Shown here: positions 53,946 through 63,353 of the stretch, piece by piece
How positions within the stretch are numbered: position 1 is the stretch's first letter
Layout of the letters: each line of letters begins with the position of its first letter
Assembly (NCBI RefSeq): GCF_000353285.1
Contig: NZ_KB731324.1
Span: forward strand, 4,234,577 to 4,298,576
Direction of reading: 5' to 3'
Source: Leptolyngbya boryana PCC 6306
Lineage (GTDB): Bacteria > Cyanobacteriota > Cyanobacteriia > Leptolyngbyales > Leptolyngbyaceae
Length of the DNA: 64,000 bases
The notes under the pieces: model-generated
Told to the model about the DNA's origin: nothing
Databases searched by the model: none
Seen by the model: the letters and a program-made list of their open reading frames with translations, nothing else
Position numbers and translations under genes: made by a program

Positions 53946-54283
53946 CAGATGAGGTTTATGGTTGGGCGATCAATTATAGTCAACGGAATCGGCGCACATT
54001 CAATCGACTTGAATGACGAGAGTTTGATCATCGTGAGAGATGTTTGAACGATCGAGCACGATACAAATTGATTCACGCGAGATGTTCTAGGGATTTGCAT
54101 GAGATGCTCTGAGTGTCGTGCGTGAATGTTTGAGCATGGCGGGCGAATGTTGGATGAGCGATCGCGATGCTCTGATCTTGACGCTCGAAGTTTAAAGTCT
54201 GGTGAGCGGTGAGCGATCGTGCAATTTCAGACTCCATCAGATTAAGATTTATCCTATAGCTGTAGAGTGGCTCTTTCTGCCCT
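53946..54283. other. Intergenic stretch between folK and the TIR gene
   Basis: About 340 bases between divergent genes. Several degenerate copies of a GAATGTT word and HIP1 sites are seen. No coding frame, terminator or repeat that I can support. Confidence 0.4.
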
Positions 54284-55318
54284 GTGTCGAATCTCACGCC
54301 GGAACCAATTGAGGTGTTCGTCTCGTATTCACATCGAGACGAGTTGTTGCGGGATGAATTGGCAAAGCATCTGAGTATTCTGAAGCGTCAGGGCGTGATT
54401 AAAGAGTGGCACGATCGAGAAATTAGCCCAGGATCAGAATGGAAAGGCGAGATCGATTCTCATCTGAATTCGGCGCAGATTATTTTGTTGCTGATTAGCG
54501 CAGATTTTTTGGCTTCAGATTATTGTTATGACATTGAATTGACAAAAGCGTTGGAGAGGCACGACCGCAAAGAAGCCTGCGTCATCCCGATTATTTTGCG
54601 CCCTGTCGATTGGAATGACGCTCCGTTTGGAAAACTCCAAGCGCTACCTGAGAATGCTGTACCTGTGACCAAATGGGAAAATCTTGACGATGCTTTTCTC
54701 AGCGTGACGCGGGGGATTCGTCAGACGATAGAACGATTGAAACAAGCACATCACGATAAGCTAGAACAACCAGAGAGAGAACGACAAAACTCACCAAAAC
54801 TAGGTCAAATTAAAGAACATCAGGAAAGACAGCAGCAAGCTGTGCAACAGCCATCTGAGCAAGACACCCCTCAGCAAAATAATAAACAAGTCAGAAAGCA
54901 TGATTGTCTAGTCAAAAGACTACCTTGGAGTCCGCTAATCTGCCTTGTATTAGGGTATGGTCTGTTAGGCTTTTTACTATCCGTATCTGCTGCTGAGATT
55001 CGAGTGTGGGCTTTGACTTTGGCTGGGGTTTTGATTGAGGCTGGAGCTTGGGTTTCGGTGAAGGCTTGGGCTTGGGCTTGGGTTCTCGTTGGAGCGTGGG
55101 CTTTGTCTGGAGCTTTATATGGAGCTTTAGGTAAGGTGTTAAATGGATCTGGTGCTAGTGTTGCAGTTGGAATATGGACTTTGGTTTTTGCTGGGGTTTG
55201 GGCTGGGAAACAGCTTTTGGAGTCGTTCAGTAGAATTGATACATGTTTTATTTTGGCTTTCACTTCAACGATCGGTTTAGCACTTGGAGCTTTAACCTAC
55301 TGGATCACTCATCGCTGA
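54284..55318 (+). CDS. TIR-domain protein with a Trp/Ala-rich membrane C-terminus
   Basis: 344 residues from GTG 54284; no ribosome site, so translation may be leaderless. A TIR domain at about 5-150: EVFVSYSHRDELLRDEL, KEWHDREISPGSEW, IILLLISADFLASDYCYD, then the helix with IELTKALERH, whose Glu is at the position of the catalytic Glu of NAD-cleaving TIRs. A Gln-rich linker follows. The last 130 residues hold several membrane segments with a repeated Val/Trp/Ala rhythm (VKAWAWAWVLVGAWALSG). TIR proteins can hydrolyse NAD+ in defence. Membrane fusion forms suggest sensing or effector action at the membrane. Confidence 0.9.
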   Translation: MSNLTPEPIEVFVSYSHRDELLRDELAKHLSILKRQGVIKEWHDREISPGSEWKGEIDSHLNSAQIILLLISADFLASDYCYDIELTKALERHDRKEACVIPIILRPVDWNDAPFGKLQALPENAVPVTKWENLDDAFLSVTRGIRQTIERLKQAHHDKLEQPERERQNSPKLGQIKEHQERQQQAVQQPSEQDTPQQNNKQVRKHDCLVKRLPWSPLICLVLGYGLLGFLLSVSAAEIRVWALTLAGVLIEAGAWVSVKAWAWAWVLVGAWALSGALYGALGKVLNGSGASVAVGIWTLVFAGVWAGKQLLESFSRIDTCFILAFTSTIGLALGALTYWITHR

Positions 55319-55441
55319 CCTCTCAACTCTAAGATTCAACCGATAGCTTCAGAAATCATTTGGGTTTTCGTCGATCGAGTTCCTAAATTTTTCCTGTTAT
55401 AGTCGATAGTCGAACAATATCGCCGCATTCTAGACAAGCTA

Positions 55442-56002
55442 ATGGTACATCCTGCGTTCACCGAGATTACCGATGAAGAACTAATGCAGATGAGTTCTAA
55501 GAATCCTGAACTGCGATTCGAGCGGAATGCAGACGGGAGTTTAGTCACCATGCCACCAGTTGGTGGCATTTCGAGCAATCGAGAAATTAAAGCAGGGGCT
55601 TATCTTCTGATTCATGTCGAACAAAATGATTTAGGCGAAGTCTTCAGCTCAAGTGGTGGCTTTCGATTGCCAAATACTGCTGTGCGATCGCCTGATGCAG
55701 CGTTTGTTGCGAAGGGTCGATTGTTTGAAGATTGGGATCAACAAGAAGATAAATTTATTTCGGTTGTGCCTGATTTCGTTATTGAAATTCGCTCCAAGTC
55801 TGATTCGCTTGAAGGCTTGTAAGAAAAGATGCAGGAATATATTGAAAATGGGGTGAAGTTGGGATGGTTAATCGATCGTCAAAATAAAACTGCTTACGTC
55901 TATCGTGCTGATGGATCAATTACTCAATATCCTGAATCAGCGACTTTAAGTGGAGAAGATGTCGTTCCAGGGTTTACTCTAGCGCTCAAAGTTCTGCTGT
56001 AG
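55442..56002 (+). pseudogene. Uma2-family (DUF820) gene broken by an in-frame TAA
   Basis: The frame encodes a normal Uma2 protein except for one stop. Codons 1-126 end with PDFVIEIRSKSDSLEGL, TAA follows at 55820-55822, and the same frame then continues EKMQEYIENGVKLGWLIDRQ to TAG at 56000. Family members read through GLxxKMQEYIENG here, so the break is a nonsense change, such as CAA or AAA to TAA. The truncated protein lacks the last part of the PD-(D/E)XK-type core. It overlaps the convergent intact Uma2 gene by 24 bases. Confidence 0.85.
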
Positions 56003-56572
56003 GGGGAATACGATCGATAAATCCAGCTCCAAATCCGATAACTGGGGCAGCTTCACTACCTCGTTTGGTAAAGCAATCCGCTTCACTCGATAACCAAATT
56101 CTGAATCTGACTTACCATACGGTTCGCTATACATTTCTAAAACGCGATCGAGGAGATTGAAAATCCAATAATTTTGAATTTTATCCTCCGCATACATCTC
56201 TAATTTCGTCTCTTGATCGTAGGTGAGAGACAAATCTGAAATTTCAATTACGAGTAAAATATCTTCCGGTCTAGGATGTCCTGAAAGATAATCATCCGGG
56301 CGATTCTGAACAATTGCAAGATCAGGTTCTGGTTCACTATTGTTCGCTAAAGTGATTGGAGATTGATTTTGTATCGTTGCTTGATCTTCTAACAGATCTA
56401 TCAATTGCCGAGTCAGACGAGTATTACACGCTGAGTGCGCAGTGCTTTTCTGTATCTTGTGAATTAACTGCCCCCGAATCAATTCAATACGATCGTCTTC
56501 CTGGAAAAATCCCAACTTGATTAAGCGGTGATATTCCTCGATCGTGAACCGTTTTAGCGTTGGCACATTCAT
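55979..56572 (-). CDS. Uma2-family putative endonuclease (DUF820)
   Basis: 197 residues. Typical Uma2 layout: FTIEEYHRLIKLGFFQEDDR, then IRGQLIHKIQKS, the acidic segment EPEPDLAIVQNRPDDY, LLVIEISDLSLTYD with the conserved Glu, and YWIFNLLDRVLEMYS. The fold is a restriction-endonuclease-like PD-(D/E)XK core; the family is amplified in cyanobacteria and its role is unclear. Its start overlaps the stop of the gene before it by 4 bases, so it is the last of three coupled genes. Confidence 0.92.
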   Translation of the reverse strand: MNVPTLKRFTIEEYHRLIKLGFFQEDDRIELIRGQLIHKIQKSTAHSACNTRLTRQLIDLLEDQATIQNQSPITLANNSEPEPDLAIVQNRPDDYLSGHPRPEDILLVIEISDLSLTYDQETKLEMYAEDKIQNYWIFNLLDRVLEMYSEPYGKSDSEFGYRVKRIALPNEVVKLPQLSDLELDLSIVFPLQQNFER

Positions 56573-56979
56573 TGCACGACTGGATGTAATTGAGTTTGGT
56601 TGAGATATTCTAGCAACAGTAATCTTAGATAATCTTGCGCTTCTACATAGCGTTTGAGTTGCGTGTAGTCATTGTTTTCAGCGAAATACCAATCTGAAAA
56701 ATAATCAATCTCAAACAGTTTGATTGATTTGAGATGTTGAATCGTTTCCTCGATCGTCGATCGCATGTTTTGGCTCAAAATCTGATGAGCATAGCCTTGA
56801 ATTTGAGTTGTGAACATTTCAATTTCGCCCAAGATACTGAAGGTTTGATCCTCTTCCCATTCTGCGAGTTGATGCCGCTCGGATTTGAGCGCTTGGTAAT
56901 CTATGTTGAGTTGTTCAATCCGTTTGCGAATGTGAACGAGTTCAAGGTCAGACGAACGAGATAGAAGTTGCTCACTCAT
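56569..56979 (-). CDS. Coiled-coil protein, unknown, middle gene of a coupled trio
   Basis: 136 residues, mostly helical: HIRKRIEQLNIDYQALKSER, then HQLAEWEEDQTF and IEETIQHLKSIKLFEIDYFS suggest a long coiled coil. Rich in Glu, Gln and Leu, no membrane segment. Not recognised. Both ends overlap neighbours by 4 bases (ATGA), so it is translated with the 106-residue protein before it and the Uma2 protein after it. Confidence 0.75.
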   Translation of the reverse strand: MSEQLLSRSSDLELVHIRKRIEQLNIDYQALKSERHQLAEWEEDQTFSILGEIEMFTTQIQGYAHQILSQNMRSTIEETIQHLKSIKLFEIDYFSDWYFAENNDYTQLKRYVEAQDYLRLLLLEYLNQTQLHPVVQ

Positions 56980-57296
56980 AATTCGTTAATTCTCTCCATA
57001 TGAGATGATTTCCCCGATCGCTCAATCAAAAATTCAAATCCTTTGTTCCATCTTATTGCGCCATCCGCTAAAGTCTTCTGTTTCGCGCTCTTCTTGTTGA
57101 AATTCTTAGCCTTGCGGAGATAGCGCAAATAATTGCCAGAATATCCATGTCGTTCAGCGTGGTCAACGATACTATGAGCAAGAGTCTCATAAGTCGCCTG
57201 ATCCCAATCTGCTAGGAGTGCTTCAATCTCTAAAGCCTCCGCTTCTGTGTAGTTTGCAAATAAAATTTGTTCATACGGATCAAGCGGATTTACCAT
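56976..57296 (-). CDS. Small basic-tailed protein, unknown, first gene of a coupled trio
   Basis: 106 residues. Acidic helical N-terminal half (YTEAEALEIEALLADWDQAT) and basic C-terminal half (YLRKAKNFNKKSAKQKTL, then WNKGFEFLIERSGKSSH). The charge split could suit a nucleic-acid-binding partner or antitoxin-like protein (inference). Not recognised. It is divergent from the cysteine desulfurase gene; the start codons are 18 bases apart. Confidence 0.7.
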   Translation of the reverse strand: MVNPLDPYEQILFANYTEAEALEIEALLADWDQATYETLAHSIVDHAERHGYSGNYLRYLRKAKNFNKKSAKQKTLADGAIRWNKGFEFLIERSGKSSHMERINEL

Positions 57297-57314
57297 TTAC
57301 CCCCTCATTCGCTC

Positions 57315-58436
57315 ATGCGTCCCATTTATCTCGATAATCATTCAACCACACGAGTAGACGATCGCGTTTTAGCCGCAATGCTTCCCTACTTCACTGAGCA
57401 TTACGGCAATCCTGCGAGTGTGACTCATGCGTACGGATGGGAAGCAGAAGCCGCTGTCAAACAAGCACGAGAAATCATCGCCGATAAGATAGGCGCAACT
57501 CCAGAAGAAATTATTTTTACTAGCGGTGCAACTGAAGCAAATAATTTAGCCATCAAAGGCGTTGCAGAAGCTTACTTTAGCCAAGGACGACATATTATCA
57601 CGGTTCAAACTGAGCACAATGCAGTATTAGATCCTTGCCGGTATTTAGAATCGCTTGGATTTGAAGTGACTTACTTAGGAGTCGATCGCTTTGGCTTAAT
57701 TGATCTAGAAGAACTCGAAAAAGCCATGCGAGAAGATACAATTCTAGTCTCGATTATGGCTGCAAATAATGAAATCGGAGTCATTCAACCGATTGATCAG
57801 ATTGGCGAACTTTGTCATAGTCGCAATGTCCTGTTTCACACCGATGCAGCACAGGCCATTGGTAAAATTCCCCTGACTGTGAAAAATATTGATCTCATGT
57901 CGATTACAGGGCACAAGCTCTATGCACCTAAAGGCATTGGAGCTTTGTATGTTCGGCGCAAAAATCCGCGAGTTCAACTCTCTGCCCAGTTACATGGAGG
58001 CGGACATGAGCGAGGAATGCGATCGGGAACACTGTACACGCCTCAAATTGTCGGACTCGGTAAAGCGATCGAGCTTGCTGAACCAGAAGAAAAAATTCGA
58101 GTCCTGCGCGATCGCTTATGGCAGCAGTTGAACATTGAAGGCATCCATCTCAACGGACATCCCACTCAACGTCTTCCCGGAAACCTAAATATCAGCATTG
58201 AGAATGTCGATGGACAAGCTCTCATCCTCGGAGTGCAATCCACGATCGCGGTTTCATCCGGTTCTGCTTGTACCTCTGCAAAAATTGAACCTTCCCATGT
58301 TTTAACCGCGATCGGTGTCCCTGATGAATTAGCCTTTGCTTCGATCCGATTTGGCATTGGCAGATTCAATACAGAGGCAGACATTGATCAAGCAGCACAA
58401 TGTGTTTTGCAGACTGTCAAAGCGTTACGAAGCTAG
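57315..58436 (+). CDS. Cysteine desulfurase (NifS/IscS type)
   Basis: About 373 residues from ATG 57315 (MRPIYLDNHSTTRVD, the family start; the longer frame from 57267 is not needed). A PLP enzyme that removes sulfur from cysteine for Fe-S clusters and thio-cofactors. Seen: HTDAAQAIGKIPL, the PLP Lys in SITGHKLYAPKG, the HGGGHERGMRSGTL loop and the catalytic Cys in SSGSACTSAKIEPSHVL. The active-site loop is of the long, IscS/NifS type. Confidence 0.95.
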   Translation: MRPIYLDNHSTTRVDDRVLAAMLPYFTEHYGNPASVTHAYGWEAEAAVKQAREIIADKIGATPEEIIFTSGATEANNLAIKGVAEAYFSQGRHIITVQTEHNAVLDPCRYLESLGFEVTYLGVDRFGLIDLEELEKAMREDTILVSIMAANNEIGVIQPIDQIGELCHSRNVLFHTDAAQAIGKIPLTVKNIDLMSITGHKLYAPKGIGALYVRRKNPRVQLSAQLHGGGHERGMRSGTLYTPQIVGLGKAIELAEPEEKIRVLRDRLWQQLNIEGIHLNGHPTQRLPGNLNISIENVDGQALILGVQSTIAVSSGSACTSAKIEPSHVLTAIGVPDELAFASIRFGIGRFNTEADIDQAAQCVLQTVKALRS

Positions 58437-58443
58437 CACTCCT

Positions 58444-59091
58444 TCAAATTGATAATTGGCTCAAGCTGTAATCGAGTTTTTCCGCGATCGCACTCACCCA
58501 ATTTTCATCTTGCTTGGTAAAGCTTCGAGGTGCATTCGCTCCTAAAATCAAAACGCCTTCTTTACCGATGGGCTGACAAATCACACCCTGCGTATTTTCG
58601 GGCAGATAGTCAAACTCAATCTTGCCAGGATAAACATTGAGTGCGACGAGATAAATCGGTTTTTGCTTCTCGAGAACTCGCGCTAAGATTGCGCCCGGTT
58701 TTACCTCTTTCACAGGGCTAAGAATGCCACGACGCAGCAGCACTTTGCCGCGATAGAAAACAATCAGCGATCGCGTTACCGTATTCGTCAGCAGAATATG
58801 AGAAGCCCATGCTAACTCAGTCTTTACAGCTTCCGGTAAGTCTGGATCGAGATCAAACCCTTCTTCACCGATTAATTCGACACTATCAGGTGTACGAGGC
58901 TGGATTTGCTGCCAGATTAAGCCCGTCAAAATCAGAATCGCGCTCAAAATCACACCCAAGGCATCCGATCGCGCTTGAGAATCAGTGAGAGCAGGGGTGA
59001 GAATTCGATTCGTAAACAACAAACTTCCACCCAAAACGCCAACTGCGATCGGTAAAAGGCGTAAAATTCGATTCGGATCAGACTTTGCCAT
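58444..59091 (-). CDS. Cofactor-assembly-of-complex-C (CCB)-like membrane protein
   Basis: About 215 residues from ATG 59091. The longer frame to 59235 would overlap the divergent gene and adds 48 atypical residues. Two membrane helices near the N-terminus (LPIAVGVLGGSLLFTN and LGVILSAILILTGLIW) precede a soluble domain with ELIGEEGFDLDPDLPEAVK and ICQPIGKEGVLILGANAPRS. This is the pattern of the CCB2/CCB4-type factors that attach heme ci to cytochrome b6. Cyanobacterial relatives are annotated as cofactor assembly of complex C subunit B. Confidence 0.85.
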   Translation of the reverse strand: MAKSDPNRILRLLPIAVGVLGGSLLFTNRILTPALTDSQARSDALGVILSAILILTGLIWQQIQPRTPDSVELIGEEGFDLDPDLPEAVKTELAWASHILLTNTVTRSLIVFYRGKVLLRRGILSPVKEVKPGAILARVLEKQKPIYLVALNVYPGKIEFDYLPENTQGVICQPIGKEGVLILGANAPRSFTKQDENWVSAIAEKLDYSLSQLSI

Positions 59092-59137
59092 AGGACTTAG
59101 TTGAGCAATATTCTTTAACCGTACAGGAGGATGTGAT

Positions 59138-60418
59138 TTGCTGGATCTGTTGAGTGCAGGATTACTGTCAGGGTGGCTGAAAATGGCGGGATTACCCACC
59201 TCATTTGATCCGAGCGAAATGCTCGATCGCGTCACGGTTCAGACTCCATTCTGGCAGGCGAGCGATCCAGATGCAGAAAAAGTGGTCAAAGATTATCTGA
59301 AATTCCTCAACAGCCAAGGATTAAAGGCGAATGAGCAAGGAATTTGGCTGCAATCTGGCGCGAATCTGCTGCTTAGCAATCAAGGTACAACTCCTGTGCC
59401 AGCAGCTTCTCTGACCAAAGTTGCAACTTCGCTGGCAGCCTTACAGACTTGGGGAGTCGATCACCAATTTGAGACGCTGATCGGTACAACTGGAGCCATT
59501 GAAAATGGTGTGTTACAGGGGGATTTAGTCATTCAAGGTGGTGGTGATCCTCTGTTTGTCTGGGAAGATGCGATCGCGCTTGGCAATGCCTTAAATCAAC
59601 TTGGAATTACTCGTGTGACAGGAGATTTAGTTATCACAGGTAGCTTTATGCTCAACTTTCGAGAGAGCACTCTGCAGTCCGGTGAACTGCTCAAACAAGC
59701 ACTCAACTCAAAAACGTGGGATTCTGACATTCGTGATGAATTTGGGGAAGTTTCAGGAAAACGTCCAACCATTGAAATCAAAGGAAAAGTCAGAACTGGA
59801 GCGGCTAACCAACCGACTATTTTGTTAAAACATCGATCGCTACCTTTAGTGCATGTGCTCAAACATCTCAATGTTCATAGCCAAAATGAGATGGCGCAGA
59901 TGCTAGCAAATAACTTAGGAGGCGTGAAGACTGTGATTGAAAAAGCATCTTCAGCCGCAAACGTTTCACCCAATGAACTCTTGCTAGCAAATGGGTCTGG
60001 ACTCGGAGTTGAAAATCGCATCTCTCCTCATGCAGCTTGTGCCATGTTTGCAGCCCTCGATCGTACTCTGTATCCATTAAACTTGTCGATCGCTGATTTC
60101 TTCCCGGCTTCCGGTATCGATCGCAACGGAACCCTAGAAGATCGCTCAGTGCCAGAACACGCCGTCATTAAAACCGGAACTCTCAGAGAAGTGAGCGCTC
60201 TAGCAGGAGTGTTACCAACTCGCGATCGCGGTTTGATCTATTTCGCGGTGATCAATCGCGGCACTGACATTCTGGAACTGCGATATCAACAAGATTTACT
60301 CCTGCAAGCTTTGCAGAAAGTATGGGGTGCAAACATCGATGCAACTGTGGTTCAGCCGAGTCCGTGGTTAAAGAAAACGCCATCAGCACAACGCATTGAG
60401 GTCGTTCAGCGAGGGTAA
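59138..60418 (+). CDS. dacB: D-alanyl-D-alanine carboxypeptidase/endopeptidase, PBP4-type (S13)
   Basis: 426 residues from TTG 59138, backed by AGGAGG eight bases before. Penicillin-binding motifs are complete: SxxK as SLTK in PAASLTKVATS (near residue 90), SxN as SQN in NVHSQNEMAQMLANN (near 248), and KTG in AVIKTGTLREVSALAG (near 348). It removes or cuts peptide bridges in peptidoglycan outside the membrane. The inserted middle domain is short for the family, and the N-terminus lacks a clear signal peptide. Confidence 0.92.
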   Translation: MLDLLSAGLLSGWLKMAGLPTSFDPSEMLDRVTVQTPFWQASDPDAEKVVKDYLKFLNSQGLKANEQGIWLQSGANLLLSNQGTTPVPAASLTKVATSLAALQTWGVDHQFETLIGTTGAIENGVLQGDLVIQGGGDPLFVWEDAIALGNALNQLGITRVTGDLVITGSFMLNFRESTLQSGELLKQALNSKTWDSDIRDEFGEVSGKRPTIEIKGKVRTGAANQPTILLKHRSLPLVHVLKHLNVHSQNEMAQMLANNLGGVKTVIEKASSAANVSPNELLLANGSGLGVENRISPHAACAMFAALDRTLYPLNLSIADFFPASGIDRNGTLEDRSVPEHAVIKTGTLREVSALAGVLPTRDRGLIYFAVINRGTDILELRYQQDLLLQALQKVWGANIDATVVQPSPWLKKTPSAQRIEVVQRG

Positions 60419-60578
60419 ACCCAACCGCTTCGACGGTTCACCGTACCTGTGAATTTTATCCGTGGCGGCAACCCCAACCTTTGGCTTCCGGTTTGCCCCA
60501 ATGCGCCTAACCTTGATTCCTCCTAAATTAGAAACATCGAAACACAGAACGCTACTCTCTCTAAACAAGGTAACCGCC

Positions 60579-61037
60579 ATGATGACTTCTACTCGTTTGC
60601 AAGAAATGGAAATGGCACGTCGTCAGTTTAATCAACTCTTCAGCGAACTGATGCCGACTCGCGAAACCACTTGGTCGCCTGCGATCGAATTCACTGCGAC
60701 AGAAGCCGAATTCATCCTTCGTGCTCAACTTCCTGGTATCGCTGCCAAAGACGTTGATGTCCAAATCGGACAAGACACCGTTTCGATCTCAGGCGAGCAC
60801 AAATTAGAAGCGACAGAAGCCAAAGGACTCCGTTCTGAATTCCGTTATGGCAAATTCCGCCGCGTGATTTCGCTGCCTGCACCTGTGCAAAACGATCAAG
60901 CCAAGGCTGAATTGAAAGACGGTATCTTGACCCTCACCCTACCTCGTCTACAAGCCGTGAAACCCACGATCGTCAAACTCAATCTCGTCGAATCAGAAGC
61001 GCAAGCTGAAGAAACGGCAGACGTTTGGAACTCCTAA
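60579..61037 (+). CDS. Small heat-shock protein (Hsp20/alpha-crystallin)
   Basis: About 152 residues from ATG 60579, with AAGG eight bases upstream. The alpha-crystallin domain runs from about 30 to 130 (WSPAIEFTATEAEFILRAQL, then LPGIAAKDVDVQI, YGKFRRVISLP and LKDGILTLTLPR). It holds unfolding proteins for DnaK. The 160-base upstream region probably carries heat control (an RNA thermometer is known for Synechocystis hsp17), but no clear pairing of the ribosome site is visible. Confidence 0.94.
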   Translation: MMTSTRLQEMEMARRQFNQLFSELMPTRETTWSPAIEFTATEAEFILRAQLPGIAAKDVDVQIGQDTVSISGEHKLEATEAKGLRSEFRYGKFRRVISLPAPVQNDQAKAELKDGILTLTLPRLQAVKPTIVKLNLVESEAQAEETADVWNS

Positions 61038-61339
61038 AGGTGGGCTTGGGAGACAGGGAGATAGGGAGCAAGAAGCGCAATTTTGATTCTCCCCATCTCC
61101 CCACCCCCCACTCCCTACTCCCCCTCAACCGTCCCCGAAATGGTTCGGTAGGTACGGTAAATACCCCTTCATGGAACGCCAGAACCCGAACAGTATATTA
61201 GGTAGGGGATGGAATGCTTTGGTGGCACTGAACTGAAAATTACCCGTTTGAGTCCCGCCGCCCCGATATAAATTCTGGCACTTGCGCCAGTCCCCTACCC
61301 CGAACCGCATTGATTAAGTGATGGAGCCGAAGCACCCAT
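61038..61339. other. Intergenic stretch with palindromic repeat copy E and the dnaK leader
   Basis: About 300 bases. Positions 61048-61125 hold GGGAGACAGGGAGATAGGGAG on the left (as two overlapping short words) and CCCCATCTCCCC plus CTCCCTACTCCCC on the right, an imperfect palindrome of the dispersed family. The dnaK leader follows; no CIRCE element (TTAGCACTC-N9-GAGTGCTAA) is seen. Confidence 0.55.
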
Positions 61340-63241
61340 ATGGCAAAAGTTGTTGGAATTGACTTAGGAACGACAAACTCGTGTGTCGCTGTGATGGAAG
61401 GTGGTAAACCCACTGTAATCGCAAACGCGGAAGGATTTCGCACGACCCCCTCAGTCGTCGGTTACGCAAAAAATGGCGATCGCTTAGTTGGTCAAATTGC
61501 CAAGCGCCAAGCCGTCATGAACCCAGAGAATACGTTCTACTCGGTCAAACGGTTTATCGGTCGCAGATTTGACGAAGTGACCCATGAAGCAACAGAAGTT
61601 GCTTATAAAGTCCTGAACGTTGGCGGAAACGTTAAACTCGATTGCACCGCCCAAGGCAAGCAATTTGCACCGGAAGAAATCTCTGCTCAAGTCCTCCGGA
61701 AGCTGAAAGAAGACGCAAGTAAGTACCTCGGCGAAGATGTGACCCAAGCGGTGATCACAGTTCCCGCTTACTTTAACGACTCTCAGCGACAGGCAACCAA
61801 AGACGCAGGGAAAATTGCAGGTCTAGAAGTGCTCCGAATTATTAACGAGCCGACTGCTGCATCTCTCGCATACGGTCTTGACAAGAAGAGCAACGAAACA
61901 ATCCTCGTGTTTGACTTAGGTGGTGGTACGTTTGACGTATCGATCCTCGAAGTGGGCGACGGTGTATTTGAAGTACTCGCAACTTCTGGAGACACTCACT
62001 TAGGTGGAGACGACTTCGATAAAAAGATCGTAGATTTCTTAGCTGATGGTTTTGCCCGTGCAGAAGGCATTGACCTCCGCAAAGATAAGCAAGCACTTCA
62101 GCGTTTGACTGAAGCGGCTGAGAAAGCAAAAATCGAACTGTCGAGCGTGACTCAAGCGGATATTAACCTCCCGTTTATCACTGCAACTCAAGATGGGCCG
62201 AAGCACCTCGATACCACGTTGACTCGTGCGAAGTTTGAGGAATTGTGTGCGGATCTCATCGATCGCTGCCGCATCCCGGTTGAAACTGCACTCCGCGACT
62301 CGAAGCTCGACAAGAGCAAGATCGATGAAGTCGTCCTCGTCGGAGGTTCGACCCGGATTCCCGCAGTCCAGGAAGTTGTAAAACGCGTCTTGGGCAAAGA
62401 TCCGAACCAAACCGTGAACCCAGATGAAGTGGTTGCAATTGGTGCAGCAATTCAAGCAGGTGTCTTGGCAGGTGAAGTTAAAGACATTCTCTTGCTCGAC
62501 GTATCGCCGTTGTCCTTGGGTGTTGAAACCTTGGGCGGTGTGATGACCAAAATCATTCCTCGCAACACCACGATTCCGACCAAGAAATCGGAAGTATTCT
62601 CAACCGCAGTCGATGGACAAAGCAATGTAGAAATCCATGTGCTGCAAGGTGAGCGCGAAATGTCGAACGACAACAAGAGCCTTGGAACCTTCCGTCTGGA
62701 TGGAATTCCTCCCGCTCCCCGTGGCGTTCCTCAAATCGAAGTCACCTTCGACATTGATGCGAACGGTATCTTGACTGTCTCTGCGAAAGATAAGGGCACA
62801 GGTAAAGAACAATCGATCAGCATTACCGGAGCTTCAACCTTACCGAAAGATGATGTTGAACGGATGGTACGCGATGCTGAGCAAAATGCTTCGACCGATA
62901 AAGAACGTCGTGAGCGGATTGATCTCAAGAACCAAGCAGATTCCTTGGCATACCAAGCTGAGAAGCAAATCAGCGAGCTAGGCGATAAAGTCCCTGCCGA
63001 TGATAAGACTAAAGTTGAAGGATTGGTCAAGGATCTCAGAGATGCGATCGCTGCTGAAGACTTCGACAGAATTAAGTCTCTCCAGACCGACCTGCAACAG
63101 TCCTTATACGGCATTAGCCAAAACCTCTATCAGCAAGCAGGCGGCGAAGCTCCTGGCGCTGATCCAGGTGCAAGTGCTGGCGGTGGTTCGACCTCGGGTG
63201 GCGATGATGTCATCGATGCTGACTTCACCGAGTCGAAGTAA
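61340..63241 (+). CDS. dnaK: Molecular chaperone DnaK (Hsp70)
   Basis: 633 residues. ATPase domain at 1-385 ([68 protein letters not shown]), linker [15 protein letters not shown], substrate domain to about 540 and a helical lid with a Gly/Ser-rich tail ending [14 protein letters not shown]. Folds and protects proteins with J proteins and GrpE. The genome probably has further dnaK copies, as cyanobacteria do. A J-domain gene is in the window at 38193 but not adjacent. Confidence 0.98.
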   Translation: MAKVVGIDLGTTNSCVAVMEGGKPTVIANAEGFRTTPSVVGYAKNGDRLVGQIAKRQAVMNPENTFYSVKRFIGRRFDEVTHEATEVAYKVLNVGGNVKLDCTAQGKQFAPEEISAQVLRKLKEDASKYLGEDVTQAVITVPAYFNDSQRQATKDAGKIAGLEVLRIINEPTAASLAYGLDKKSNETILVFDLGGGTFDVSILEVGDGVFEVLATSGDTHLGGDDFDKKIVDFLADGFARAEGIDLRKDKQALQRLTEAAEKAKIELSSVTQADINLPFITATQDGPKHLDTTLTRAKFEELCADLIDRCRIPVETALRDSKLDKSKIDEVVLVGGSTRIPAVQEVVKRVLGKDPNQTVNPDEVVAIGAAIQAGVLAGEVKDILLLDVSPLSLGVETLGGVMTKIIPRNTTIPTKKSEVFSTAVDGQSNVEIHVLQGEREMSNDNKSLGTFRLDGIPPAPRGVPQIEVTFDIDANGILTVSAKDKGTGKEQSISITGASTLPKDDVERMVRDAEQNASTDKERRERIDLKNQADSLAYQAEKQISELGDKVPADDKTKVEGLVKDLRDAIAAEDFDRIKSLQTDLQQSLYGISQNLYQQAGGEAPGADPGASAGGGSTSGGDDVIDADFTESK

Positions 63242-63266
63242 GTTCTCGAGTTGATTGAGAAATGAG

Positions 63267-63303
63267 GCTGGTAGTTCCCTTTGCTGGAGCTACCAGCTTT
63301 TTT
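63267..63303 (+). terminator. Rho-independent terminator of dnaK
   Basis: GCTGGTAG (63267-63274) pairs with CTACCAGC (63290-63297), then a T-run. Confidence 0.88.
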
Positions 63304-63353
63304 ATAGCTTGAGCTGACCTCTTGTATAATGCAGATAACATTGACATAAGCTT

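Noticed and set aside
55000-55260. Trp/Ala tandem repeat as a sequencing artefact
   Set aside because: The codons vary between repeats and the frame stays open, so it reads as real protein.
60420-61339. CIRCE element or RNA thermometer before the heat-shock genes
   Set aside because: The CIRCE inverted repeat is absent, and I could not find a convincing pairing of the hsp20 ribosome site.
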